Of a DNA stretch of 64,000 nt, positions 16,925 through 25,481 are shown piece after piece; the first letter of the stretch is position 1; every line of letters starts with the position of its first letter. The notes beneath the pieces are model-generated. The model searched no databases. It saw only the letters and a list, made by a program, of their open reading frames with translations, and was not told the DNA's origin. Both the position numbers and the translations under genes were made by a program. Source of the DNA: DASXKD01 sp963762735 (GTDB lineage: Bacteria; Actinomycetota; Actinomycetes; Streptosporangiales; Streptosporangiaceae); NCBI GenBank assembly GCA_963762735.1, contig CAVXMG010000029.1, positions 186,001 to 250,000 of the forward strand, read 5' to 3'.

Positions 16925-18580
16925 ATGGCTATCGCGCGGGACGTGGTGATCGTCGGCGGCGGGCACAACGGGCTGGTCGCGGCCGCCTACCTGGCCCGCA
17001 GCGGGCTCGACACGCTGGTCTGCGAACGGCGGGACGTGGCCGGCGGCGCCGCGGTCAGCGAGCACCCCTTCGGCCCGGAGTACACGGTCACCTCGCTGTC
17101 CTACGTGGTGTCGCTGCTGCCCCCGGCCCTGGTGCGGGATCTGCGGCTGGACAGCCACGGCTACCACGTGTACCCGCAGGGGCCCTACTTCGCCCCCCGC
17201 GCGGACGGCCGGGCGCTGCGGCTGCCACACGACCCGGCAGCCCGCCGGGCGGAGATCGCCGCCTTCTCGGCCGATGACGCCGCGGCCTACGACTCCTACG
17301 AGGCCTACCTGGCGGGGATGGCGGCGATCCTCGGCCCGCTGCTCGGCGAGATCCCGCCACGGCTGGGCTCACGGCGCCCTCAGGACCTGTGGCGGCAGAG
17401 CCTGCTGCTGCGGCACCTGCGCAAGCTGGACACCAGGTCGGCGGTGGACGTGACCCGGCTGCTGTCCGCCAGCATCGCCGACATCATGGACCGGTATTTC
17501 ACCAGCGACGCGGTGCGCGGGCTGCTGTCGGTGTCCGGGGTGATCGGCACCTGGGCCGGCCCGAGGTCCAACGGCACCGGCTACGTCATGCTGCACCACC
17601 ACATCGGCGGCGTGGACGGGCAGGCGGGGGCGTGGGGGTTCCCGCGTGGCGGCATGGGCGGGGTGACCTCGGCGCTGGCCGCCGCCGCGCGCTCGTTCGG
17701 CGCGGAGATCCGCACCGGGGCCGAGGTCGCCCGGATCCGCACCAGCGGCGGCCGGGTGACGGGCGTGACCCTGGCCAGCGGCGAGGAGGTGGACGCCGGT
17801 GTCGTGGTCACCACCGCGCACCCGCAGATCTCGTTCCTGCGGCTGCTGGACCCGGGCGTGCTGCCGCCCGACTTCGTCGCCGAGATCAAGGCCTGGCAGA
17901 CCCGCAGCGGCACGGTGAAGATCAACCTCGCGCTGGACCGGCTGCCGGTGTTCACCAGCCATCCGCAGGTCGATCCCCAGGTGCACGGCGGCACGATCGT
18001 GCTGGCCGAGAGCCTCGACGACCTGGAGACCGCGTTCCAGGAGGCGGTCGCCGGGCGGCCGTCGTCGCTGCCGTTCGCCGACATCTGCATCCCGAGCGTG
18101 TTCGACGACTCGCTGGCCCCCGCCGGGCACCACGTCATGTCGATGTTCACCCAGTGGGTGCCGCACACCTACGCCGACGACCCCGACGAGGCCGCGCTGG
18201 TGGCTTACGCCGACCGGGTGATCGCGCGGATGGAGGCGGTGGCCCCCGGGTTCACGGACTCGGTGCTGCACCGGCAGGTCATCGGCCCGCACCAGATGCA
18301 GCAGGAATACGGGCTCATCGGCGGCAACATCTTCCACGGCGAGCTGAGCCTGGGCCAGATGTTCCACGCCCGCCCCGCGGCCGGCTACGCGGACTTCCGC
18401 ACCCCGGTCCGGGGCCTGTACCAGGCCGGCTCCGCGACGCACGGCGGCGGTGGCGTCACCGGCATCCCGGGGCGCAACGCGGTGCACCAGATCCTGGCCG
18501 ACCGCCGGGCCGCCCGATGGCATGACCGGACCACCGGCCGCCTGAAAAGCGGGAGGTCGGCGGTTCGACCCCGCTTCTAG
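16925..18580 (+). CDS. FAD-dependent oxidoreductase, phytoene desaturase/PYROXD2-like
   Basis: 551 residues from ATG 16925. The N-terminal dinucleotide motif is VVIVGGGHNGLVAAAYLARSG-like, followed by an acidic C-E-R-R after the second strand. The C-terminal FAD motif is in G-L-Y-Q-A-G-S-A-T-H-G-G-G-G-V-T-G-I-P-G. CrtI/PYROXD2-type enzymes oxidise carotenoids or other hydrophobic substrates, but no carotenoid genes are nearby, so the substrate is unknown. The last ~15 codons (after RRAARWHD) are encoded by a piece of tRNA-Phe. The natural C-terminus was therefore probably exchanged by a recombination event. Divergent from the PucR unit. Confidence 0.88.
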   Translation: MAIARDVVIVGGGHNGLVAAAYLARSGLDTLVCERRDVAGGAAVSEHPFGPEYTVTSLSYVVSLLPPALVRDLRLDSHGYHVYPQGPYFAPRADGRALRLPHDPAARRAEIAAFSADDAAAYDSYEAYLAGMAAILGPLLGEIPPRLGSRRPQDLWRQSLLLRHLRKLDTRSAVDVTRLLSASIADIMDRYFTSDAVRGLLSVSGVIGTWAGPRSNGTGYVMLHHHIGGVDGQAGAWGFPRGGMGGVTSALAAAARSFGAEIRTGAEVARIRTSGGRVTGVTLASGEEVDAGVVVTTAHPQISFLRLLDPGVLPPDFVAEIKAWQTRSGTVKINLALDRLPVFTSHPQVDPQVHGGTIVLAESLDDLETAFQEAVAGRPSSLPFADICIPSVFDDSLAPAGHHVMSMFTQWVPHTYADDPDEAALVAYADRVIARMEAVAPGFTDSVLHRQVIGPHQMQQEYGLIGGNIFHGELSLGQMFHARPAAGYADFRTPVRGLYQAGSATHGGGGVTGIPGRNAVHQILADRRAARWHDRTTGRLKSGRSAVRPRF

Positions 18581-18583
18581 CGG
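18537..18583 (+). other. tRNA-Phe 3' fragment, candidate attachment-site scar
   Basis: Anticodon loop CTGAAAA (18542-18548, anticodon GAA) with a 4-bp stem, the standard variable loop AGGTC (18554-18558), and a complete T-arm GGCGG-TTCGACC-CCGCT (18559-18575). No D-arm or 5' acceptor strand lies upstream and there is no CCA, so this is not a working tRNA. Such 3' tRNA pieces are typical products of integrase action at a tRNA gene. The sequence downstream becomes AT-richer. Confidence 0.65.
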
Positions 18584-19263
18584 GCGTTGCGTACACGCAT
18601 GCTTATGCGCTGTTTGGCTTTTTCCCTCGTAACCTCTTAAAAACAGACTGGGCCGACGATCAACAGCTCAGCTTTGTCATTCATATCCAGGCGCGCCGAC
18701 TATTTGCGGTTCTCATCGATATGTCGTCGCGCTCCGCGACAAGCACAGATCGCCCATATACGCGCCGCGGTCAGCAACCCATCGTCTCCCCTCTCTTGTT
18801 TCCCCGGCGGATGGGGCGTAGTGTCCAAATTAGGGGAGTTGCTCCCTTTATCTGCGCGTAGACGAGATTTTAGATTCCCTTTTATCTGCGCGTAGGCAAG
18901 ATCTAAGACTTCTACCGGCTGCTCTGGACCTCGGTGGCACCTAGCGCGCAGCGAAGCTGAGGTGGCTCATGGCAGCAGTCGTCCTTCATCTGGCCCGTTC
19001 TTCGTTAGCGGTCATCGGGGCTTGCTTGTCAGTGACGCGCAGGCCCGTTCGTGCGTAACGGCAAGACCGGCACAGTGCCGCGCGCGGCCATCCCGACTTC
19101 TCCGATCCGCGGGCGGGAAGCTGACTGGATCGCCCGCGCCCTGCGGGAACAGGCCAGTCGTCGCAGGCTCGCCAGGCCTTCGGTCTTCGAGACCGGGGGA
19201 CGCATCGGCCGCCGGGCATCACCGCGCGTCGTGGGCGACTATCCCGGAAAGGGTGATCATGCT
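18584..19263. other. AT-richer gene-free stretch with short tandem repeat
   Basis: 680 bases with no convincing gene. Composition is clearly less GC-rich than flanking DNA up to about 19000. It contains a two-copy direct repeat (18844-18902). It starts at the tRNA-Phe fragment and ends at the broken peptidase gene, consistent with imported or decayed DNA. Confidence 0.6.
18844..18902 (+). repeat. Two-copy 33-bp-period direct repeat
   Basis: CCCTTTATCTGCGCGTAG (18844-18861) then GACGAGAT recurs from 18877 as CCCTTTTATCTGCGCGTAGG then CAAGAT. The period is about 33 bases. Function unknown. Confidence 0.6.
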
Positions 19264-20949
19264 ATGAGAGGCGACCATTCCAGGATGAAGACTTCACTGT
19301 CACGCACTTCGGAAAGGATCGAGCGCGGCACCCGGCGCCGGGCTCGGTTGATCGGCGCAGGCGTCGCCGCCGCGGCGCTGGTGTCCGTGCTCGTTCCGGT
19401 ACTCGGGGCCGGCCCGGCGGGTGCCGCGGGCACCTCGGGCGCGGTGCCGGCCGTCGCCTGGCACCGGTGCCCGGCGGGCAGCGCGGGCGCGATGGTGGGC
19501 GGGTTCTCGTGCGCGACGGTGGCGGCGCCGCTGGATTACCGGAATCGGTCCGGGCCGAAGATCAGACTGGCCCTGGTGGAGCACGCGGCCACCGGCGGCC
19601 AGCCGCGGCGTGATCTTCTTCAACCCGGGCGGGCCCGGCGGGCCCGGCACGGTACAGCTCCCGGCATTTATCGGGTTCTTCCCTAAGGAACTGCTGCGCG
19701 AGTACGACATCGTGAGCTGGGACCCGCGCGGGTCCGGGGCGAGCACGGCGGTCCAGTGCTTCCCGAGCCAGGCCGCGGAAAATGCGTTCCTCGGCAAGTT
19801 CTCCTTCTTCCCCGTCGGCCGGGGCCAGCAGCGCGGCTACATCCGCCGGTGGCGTGAGTTCGGCAAGATCTGCGCCGCGCGGAACGGCGCGCTGCTCCGG
19901 CATGTCTCGACCGCCGACTCCGCCCGCGACCTGAACCTGCTGCGCCAGGACCTCGGCCAGCCCAAGCTGAACTACCTCGGCATCTCCTACGGCACGTTCC
20001 TGGGCGCCACCTACGCGAACCTGTTCCCGCGCCGGATGGGTCGGCTGGTGCTGGACGGGAACGTCCCGCCCGAGGCCTGGACCAACGGCGGCCGGCCGGA
20101 CCCCCGGCTGAGCACCTACCTGCGCATGCGCAGCGACAAAGCGGCCGCCAGGGCGCTCAGCGCGTTCCTGCGCATCTGCGGGCAGCGCAACACCCAGGCC
20201 TGCGCGTTCTCGGCCGGCAGCCCCGCGCGACCAGGGCCAAGTGGGATGCGCTGCTGGCCCGCCTCAGGAAGGCGCCCATCACCGTGGGCGGCACAGCCTT
20301 CACCTACGCCTTTGTTGTCACCACCGTCAGCTTCGATCTCTCCTTCGTGCAGCCGTTCAGCACGCCCGTGCCTGGCAACAGCGCCCCCGGCTGGTCCGGG
20401 GCTGCCCAGGATCTCCAGCTACTCTGGACGGCGCCCAGCGGCACGGCGAGCGCCCGGCCGGGCACGCCGCCGGCCACCGCGGCGGCCGCCGCCCAGCGCT
20501 ACGGAGGGGCCGAGCAGGATTTTGCGATCCAGTGCGACGAGGCGCCGAGCCCCCCCGCCAGCGCCTACCCCGGCCTGCAGCGCCTGCTGCTGCGCCGCAG
20601 CGGCGTGACCGCCCTGCCGTATCTGTGGACCTTGGACGAGCCGTGCGCCACCTGGCCGGTGCGCGGGCAGGACACCTACAGCGGCCCGTGGAACGCCCCC
20701 ACCAGCCCCATCCTGGTGATCGGCAACACCACCGACCCGTTCCTCCCGCTCCGCGACGACATCGCCATGACCCGCCAGCTCGGCAACGCCCGGCTGCTGG
20801 TCGTCCACGGCTACGGCCACACCGCGTTCCTCAACCCCAGCACCTGCGCCAGCACCTACATGACCGGCTACTTCCGCACCGGCGCCCTCCCCCCGAAGGG
20901 AACCGTATGCCGCCAGAACCTCCCGCCGTTCCCGCCCCCCGCCGGGTGA
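19264..20949 (+). pseudogene. Secreted S33/TAP-like alpha/beta-hydrolase peptidase, two frameshifts
   Basis: Three frames join into one protein of about 560 residues. The first frame (from ATG 19264) has a basic N-terminus and a signal peptide ending near GPAGAAG. A second frame from about 19610 has FFNPGGPGGPG, the nucleophile G-I-S-Y-G-T and DGNVPPE. A third from about 20230 has AKWDALLARL, N-T-T-D-P-F (Asp) and G-Y-G-H-T (His). These are the oxyanion hole and Ser-Asp-His triad of exported tripeptidyl-aminopeptidase-like enzymes. Both shifts are single-base and all catalytic residues survive, so this may be a sequencing indel pair instead of a dead gene. RBS GGAAAGGG lies 10 bases before the start. 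Confidence 0.75.
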
Positions 20950-21095
20950 CACAGCCCGCGCCGCGGCGCGGCAGCGGGTAGTACCGCGGAAGACCATGAC
21001 CGGGATAGGGTTTCGGTTCCGGAGCCAGGACGGGTAAGCTCGCGGTCGGTGCGGCGAGATCGCGCCGTGGCATGGTCGATAAAGGACTTGGACTG

Positions 21096-21299
21096 ATGGC
21101 AACAGGCACAGTGAAGTGGTTCAACGCCGATAAGGGCTATGGTTTCATCGCCCCCGATGACGGGACGGCGGACGTGTTCGTCCACTTTTCCGCGATCGCG
21201 AGTTCCGGCTACAGGTCGCTGGATGAGAACCAGAAGGTCGAATTCGAAACGACCCAGGGACAAAAAGGACCGCAGGCGGAGAACGTTCGTCCTATCTGA
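21096..21299 (+). CDS. cspA: Cold-shock protein, CspA family
   Basis: 67 residues, the normal size of a single cold-shock domain. RNP1 K-G-Y-G-F-I-A-P and RNP2 V-F-V-H-F-S-A-I are intact. It binds single-stranded nucleic acid and keeps mRNA unfolded. The start ATG 21096 (MATGTVKWFN) is standard; an upstream GTG at 21072 would add eight unconserved residues. It stands alone between a broken peptidase gene and gene remnants. Confidence 0.96.
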   Translation: MATGTVKWFNADKGYGFIAPDDGTADVFVHFSAIASSGYRSLDENQKVEFETTQGQKGPQAENVRPI

Positions 21300-21766
21300 C
21301 ACATAACACCCCGCGTCCTCTCACGACGCGCTGGTCAACACCCAACCGGTGGGCCTGCCGACGCCCTGGGCATGCGTTAAATCCGCAAGCCGGGACGTCG
21401 GTAATGTCCGGCATGGAACATTCTGTCGGTTTCGGCCACTCGCACGGGGCCCGACCACCGTCTGGAGGGAAGATCAGCGCCGCGGCTGCGCTATCGGCTT
21501 CGGCGCTGCATCTGGGGCGCCTCGCCGTGTGGCCTGCCCAGTTAGGGCGGGAACTGGGTGAATGCTGCGGCGAACAGGGTGCACCGGTTGCCGCAGGCGG
21601 GGTGGCGGCGCGACTGGTCGAGCACGCGCGTGGCGTTGTCGTGCCGCCAGCCGCTCTCCCTCGCTCGTGGTCAGTAGGGCGCGCGCGCTCGGGCCGGAGT
21701 GCCGCCGGGGTGGGCGGTGACACCCGCATGCCACACGCGGTGACGACCGTGTGGTCATGCCCGAGG
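21300..21766. other. Gene-free stretch downstream of cspA
   Basis: About 470 bases in which I see no protein-like frame on either strand and no clear hairpin. The long minus-strand frame that crosses it is low-complexity Ser/Pro/Arg and joins the hydrolase remnant at 21767-22089 only by chance. Confidence 0.5.
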
Positions 21767-22089
21767 TTAGTTTGCGGCCTGCACTGCCTGGGCGGCGGTC
21801 TCGATGAGCTGGACCACGTCGTTGGGCTGGGAGACCGTCGGGACGTGGCTGGATGGGACTTCGATGGTGGTGGCCCCATTCGCTTCGCGAACAGGCGCTC
21901 GGCGTCAGGCGGGATGGCCTGATCGTTCTCAGCGACCAGGAACCAGGACGGGTGCGATTTCCAGACGGGGACGCCCATCACGTCCTCGAGCGTGGACGCG
22001 GCGAGAGGCTGCTGCACGGCGTACATAACCCGGGCCTTGGCTCGGTCTACGTCGGCGGCGAAGTAGTTCACGAATTCGTCTTCGGGCAC
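21767..22089 (-). pseudogene. C-terminal fragment of an alpha/beta-hydrolase
   Basis: Two frames join near 21875. The first reads FVNYFAADVDRAKARVMYAV, then PSWFLVAENDQAIPPDAERL with the catalytic-Asp strand. The second reads TTIEVPSSHVPTVSQPNDVV with the catalytic His, then LIETAAQAVQAAN and stop. This is the last third of a haloperoxidase-like alpha/beta-hydrolase. The nucleophile-bearing N-terminal part is absent, replaced by unrelated sequence at 22090. A relic, not a working gene. Confidence 0.7.
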
Positions 22090-22090
22090 C

Positions 22091-22448
22091 CGCTACCGCC
22101 TGGTCGGCTGGGCGCTGACCGCCGGGCCGGTCCTTCTCGTCGCCATGATGTCGGGCCCAGCGCTGGCCATCACCACGGGCATCGCCGCCGGCGTCCTGCT
22201 GCTGGGCACCGCCGTCGCCGGGTTCCACGACCTGGCGGGCCTGCGGCCCGCCGCCCGGCCCGGCTCAGCGCGAAGACCCGATGATCATGCATCAGGCAGG
22301 CAGTCACACGACCGGCTTCCGGCGCCACGAAAGCCGGGTCACCTCACCACCCATCTGGGTGCAGAACCTGATGCTCCCGCCGCTGTGGGCGCTGGCGAAG
22401 ATCTTCGGCGTACATCCCTACTACGACCGCTGGGACAGCCGGATCTGA
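22091..22448 (+). pseudogene. Remnant of a membrane-associated protein, frameshifted
   Basis: The first frame reads RYRLVGWALTAGPVLLVAMM and continues as two hydrophobic stretches to about 22270. A second frame from about 22275 reads M-H-Q-A-G-S-H-T-T-G-F-R-R-H-E and ends PPLWALAKIFGVHPYYDRWD before TGA 22448. The two look like parts of one protein with its N-terminus missing. I cannot name the family. It abuts the hydrolase remnant head to head, suggesting a deletion or rearrangement point near 22090. Confidence 0.45.
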
Positions 22449-22608
22449 GCGGCTGGCTCAGGTTCAGCGCAATTATCACCGTGGTGAGAGCGGTTGGCAG
22501 GCGGGCGCGATGACCTTGGTTGTTCCGCGATCACGGGGCCGATTCAAATTGAGAACGGCGGCGCGCGGCATCGGAGGTACAGAAGCGTTAGGGACCACAT
22601 GAACGTGT

Positions 22609-22646
22609 GGCTCCTGACAGCTACCTGGTGGCTTCTGACAGCTACC
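22609..22646 (+). repeat. Tandem 17-bp repeat, 21-bp period, before transporter gene
   Basis: GGCTCCTGACAGCTACC (22609-22625) and GGCTTCTGACAGCTACC (22630-22646) differ by one base. They end 17 bases before the start at 22663. About two helical turns apart, they could be tandem operator sites or a leader-RNA feature. Confidence 0.55.
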
Positions 22647-22662
22647 GGTGAGAGGAGCAGCG

Positions 22663-23313
22663 ATGACCGCGCTCGAGACAACAGCCGACGGTACTCCCCA
22701 GCCCGGCGCCCACGCCGAAGAGGCAGCCGCTGCGGGCCCGCTCGCGGGCGATCCAGCCATTCTGGGACTGCCGAGCTTCATCGTGGGCTCCATTGCTCTG
22801 GGCCTGGTGCTGGTCGGCCTGGTGCCCGCCACTGCCGTCGGCGCCTCACTGCCCATCATCCTGGCGGCGACATCGGCGGGCCTGTTCGTGGCGGCGATCT
22901 GGAGCGCGGCCATCGGCCAAAGCGCAGTGGCCAGCATCTTCGGCATCTTCGCCGGTTTCTGGCTGAGCTACGCGCTGCTGGTGCTCGGGTTGATCCACAG
23001 CTGGTTCGGGATCACCGTGGCTGCGGCGGTAGCCACCCAGAAGCTGTTCCTGGTCACCTGGCTGGTCGTCATCGTGATGCTCACATTGGCCACGCTGCGG
23101 CTGCCCCTGGCCTTCACGGCGGTGTTCGCGCTCATTGACGTTGCGCTGCTGCTGCTGATCATCGCCACCGTTCAGGCATCCACCGGCCTGCTCAAGACGG
23201 CGGGCTACGTCGTGCTGGCGTTCGCCGCACTGGGGGTGTACCTCTTCTTCGGCTCAGCCTCGGTGGCCACCGGCGGCAACGCCTTCCCGCTGGGCCGGCC
23301 AATCTTGCGCTGA
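22663..23313 (+). CDS. GPR1/FUN34/YaaH (SatP)-family acetate/succinate transporter-like protein
   Basis: 216 residues, six membrane segments. The family entry motif, usually NPAPLGL, is seen here as GDPAILGLPSF at about residue 33, with an Asp in place of Asn. SatP-type proteins move acetate or succinate across the inner membrane. Start ATG 22663 follows GAGGAG; a GTG 15 bases upstream is within that site. A strong hairpin follows the gene, so it is probably transcribed alone. It has an ordinary GC-rich codon pattern in a region otherwise full of relics. Confidence 0.82.
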   Translation: MTALETTADGTPQPGAHAEEAAAAGPLAGDPAILGLPSFIVGSIALGLVLVGLVPATAVGASLPIILAATSAGLFVAAIWSAAIGQSAVASIFGIFAGFWLSYALLVLGLIHSWFGITVAAAVATQKLFLVTWLVVIVMLTLATLRLPLAFTAVFALIDVALLLLIIATVQASTGLLKTAGYVVLAFAALGVYLFFGSASVATGGNAFPLGRPILR

Positions 23314-23330
23314 GACCTGCGCTGGTGGTG

Positions 23331-23379
23331 CCCCGCGCGGCCAGGGGCGTCGGGGGCGCGCTGCCCTGGCCGCGCGGGG
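23331..23379. terminator. Very strong hairpin after transporter gene
   Basis: CCCCGCGCGGCCAGGG (23331-23346) pairs perfectly over 16 bp with CCCTGGCCGCGCGGGG (23364-23379), 17-base loop. Confidence 0.8.
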
Positions 23380-23482
23380 GCGTGTCACCGGACGGACAGC
23401 GCCGTCCGCCCGGTGGGTCTGCGCAGCGATGCGCTCGGGCCACGACTGCCACTGTGCGCTAGCGGGTAGTTACGTCGGGAGT

Positions 23483-23514
23483 GGTGACCCGGTGACTGTC
23501 ACCACCGGTCACCA
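23483..23514. promoter_or_regulatory. GTGAC/GTCAC palindrome cluster upstream of XRE regulator
   Basis: GGTGAC-T-GTCACC (23491-23503) is a perfect 13-bp palindrome, flanked by GGTGACC (from 23483) and GGTCACC (23508-23514). Probably the autoregulatory site of the downstream XRE/TPR regulator. Confidence 0.5.
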
Positions 23515-23548
23515 CGGGTCCTCGCTGGTCACGGTGGTGAGCGGAGCA

Positions 23549-24961
23549 ATGATGGGTACGGCCATGGACGACTTCTCCCACGCGCTACGGGCGCTGATGA
23601 CTGAGCAGGGCGTCGGGGTGCGGGCGCTGGCCCGCCAGGTTCCCTGCGACCATGCGCTGGTGTCCCGGTTATCGTCCGGGCAGCGAGCACCCTCGGCGGC
23701 GATGGCACGCCGCCTCGACGAGATCCTCGGCGCCGATGGCCGGCTCGCCGCGGTAGCGGACCCCGGCCCGTGGAGCGGCCGCGGTGAGCTGCCGCCGCTT
23801 TCGGCGCCCGTGCTGGTGCGCGCCATTTCCCGGGTGACACTCGGGGATCTCGGCAAGACGGGGATACCTGGCGGCACCGGGCTGCCGGATCCGGCCGCCC
23901 GGGGCGGCGCGGCACTGGCCAGGTGGGCCACTGGCGCGGCGGACCGCCCGCCGGCCAGCGCCGCCGGGCTGAACCGGGCCGACCTGGATGAGCTGAGCGA
24001 GCTGGAGAAGACCGCCGCCGCCTTCCGCAGGTGGGGGCACCAGTACGGCGGCGGCGTGCGGCGCAAGGCCGTGGTCGGCCAGCTCAACGAGATGGCCGAC
24101 CTACTCGCCGAGCGTCATCCGCGTCCGGTGTACCGCCGCCTGTTCGGCGTCGCGGCCAGCCTCGCACTGGTGGCCGGGCACATGTCCGCGGACGCCGGCC
24201 GTGACGGGCTCGCGCACTGGTATTTCGCCCTGGCCCTGGATGCGGCGCGGGAGGCCGGCGACGACGACATGGGCGCCCGCGTGGTCAACGCCCTGGCCCG
24301 GCAGCTTGTCGCGGACGGCCGCACCACCGAGGCCATCGGCCTGCTCCAGCAGGCCCGGCCCGCGCTGCGGCGGCGCGGCCCGGACTCCTCGGCCATGCTG
24401 ACCGGCTGCGCGGCGTGGGCGCTGGCCTTCACGGGCAGCTACGACTCGGTGGCGCGGGCGCTTGACCAGGTCGCCTCGCTGGCCGGCGATACCCCCGGGC
24501 ACCCCCTGTTCGGGCCGCCGGAGATCGCCGGGACCGCGGGCGCGTGCTGTGAGGTGCTGGCCCTCCGCGACCATGGCCCGCGGTCGGCCAGGTGCGCGAC
24601 ACTGGCGGCGGAGCACATCACCACGGCCCTGGGCAGCCGGGAGCAGTTCTATGTGCGGAGCCGGGTGCTGGATCTGCTCGGGCTGGCGAACGTCCGGCTG
24701 GCCCAGCGTGAACCGGAGGAGGCGGTCAGGCTGGCCACCTTGTCGCTGGAGCAGATCGCCACGCTCCGGTCCTCCCGGGCCAGGCACCGGGTCCATCAGT
24801 TCGCGGTACGCGCAGTGACCCGTTTTCCGCAATACCCGCAGGCACGGGAGTTCGCGGAGAAGGTCCGGGCCACGATTCCAGCGGCGCCGCCAGGCCCAGG
24901 TCGACCAAGGGGAGGGCCACGTCATGCAGTGGACGGTCCACGGACGCCGGCCTATCTATGA
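23549..24961 (+). CDS. XRE-type HTH regulator with TPR-like C-terminus
   Basis: About 470 residues. An N-terminal Cro/CI-type HTH (ALMTEQGVGVRALARQVPCD, HALVSRLSSGQRAPS) is followed by helical repeats over residues 150-440 (H-W-Y-F-A-L-A-L-D-A-A-R-E-A-G, TTEAIGLLQQARP) that resemble tetratricopeptide units. Such regulators are common in actinomycetes and often sit beside a NUDIX gene, as here. The ligand is unknown. Start is ATG 23549 or 23552, after GGAG; ATG 23564 is also possible. Its 3' end overlaps the NUDIX gene by 38 bases in another frame, so the two are translationally linked. Confidence 0.8.
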   Translation: MMGTAMDDFSHALRALMTEQGVGVRALARQVPCDHALVSRLSSGQRAPSAAMARRLDEILGADGRLAAVADPGPWSGRGELPPLSAPVLVRAISRVTLGDLGKTGIPGGTGLPDPAARGGAALARWATGAADRPPASAAGLNRADLDELSELEKTAAAFRRWGHQYGGGVRRKAVVGQLNEMADLLAERHPRPVYRRLFGVAASLALVAGHMSADAGRDGLAHWYFALALDAAREAGDDDMGARVVNALARQLVADGRTTEAIGLLQQARPALRRRGPDSSAMLTGCAAWALAFTGSYDSVARALDQVASLAGDTPGHPLFGPPEIAGTAGACCEVLALRDHGPRSARCATLAAEHITTALGSREQFYVRSRVLDLLGLANVRLAQREPEEAVRLATLSLEQIATLRSSRARHRVHQFAVRAVTRFPQYPQAREFAEKVRATIPAAPPGPGRPRGGPRHAVDGPRTPAYL

Positions 24962-25481
24962 AAGCCCCTGGGTGAGCCTCGACCTTGTGGACGTGGAACT
25001 CCCCGATGGGCAGCGGTTCGAGCAGCACGTGGTGCGCATGGCCCGCCCGGTGGCCGGCGCCGCGGTCATCCGGGAACCGGGCCAGGTGCTGCTGATCTGG
25101 CGGCACCGGCACGTCACCGGCACCTGGGGCTGGGAGATCCCGATGGGACGGGTCGAGGAGGGCGAGTCCCCCGAGCAGGCCGCGGCCCGCGAGGTCGAGG
25201 AGGAGACCGGCTGGCGGGCGGGGCCGGCGCGCCTGCTTGTCGCCTCCCAGCCGTCCAACGGATCGGTGGACTCGGTGCACTACCTGTTCCGCGCCGACGG
25301 CGCCCGGTACGCCGGGCCGCCGTCCGACCGCACCGAGGCCGACCGGATCGAGTGGATCCCGCTGGCCGACGTCCCCGGGCTCATCGACCAGGGCGCGATC
25401 GTCAGCGGTGCCACCCTGATCGCGCTTCTCTACCTGCTCACGACGCGGGAGTCACCCAGCCCGTTACCTCGCCGAAACTGA
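24924..25481 (+). CDS. NUDIX hydrolase
   Basis: 185 residues. The Nudix box at about residues 74-96 fits GX5EX7REUXEEXGU in full (begins GRVEEGE, ends EEETGW), so metal binding and diphosphate hydrolysis are expected. The N-terminal layout (YESPWVSL, a short beta-rich region) is like ADP-ribose/ADP-sugar pyrophosphatases, but the substrate is open. RBS GGGGAGG precedes ATG 24924, inside the end of the regulator gene. The 3' end overlaps fahA on the opposite strand by 44 bases. Confidence 0.9.
   Translation: MQWTVHGRRPIYESPWVSLDLVDVELPDGQRFEQHVVRMARPVAGAAVIREPGQVLLIWRHRHVTGTWGWEIPMGRVEEGESPEQAAAREVEEETGWRAGPARLLVASQPSNGSVDSVHYLFRADGARYAGPPSDRTEADRIEWIPLADVPGLIDQGAIVSGATLIALLYLLTTRESPSPLPRRN

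Noticed and set aside
18537..18583. An intact tRNA gene
   Set aside because: No D-arm, no 5' acceptor strand and no CCA; only the anticodon loop to T-arm part can be folded.
18674..18895. 73-residue open frame in the AT-rich stretch
   Set aside because: No ribosome site, low-complexity Ser/Arg/Pro content and no family likeness; it is crossed by the tandem repeat.
19026..19048. Second TTGTCAGTG, a possible PafBC promoter
   Set aside because: The bases eight positions later are GCCCGT and not TANNNT, so the -10 half of the motif is absent.
21292..22089. One 265-residue minus-strand protein
   Set aside because: Only the first ~75 residues are hydrolase-like; the rest is Ser/Pro/Arg noise after a frameshift, and the real continuation is in another frame ending at 21767.
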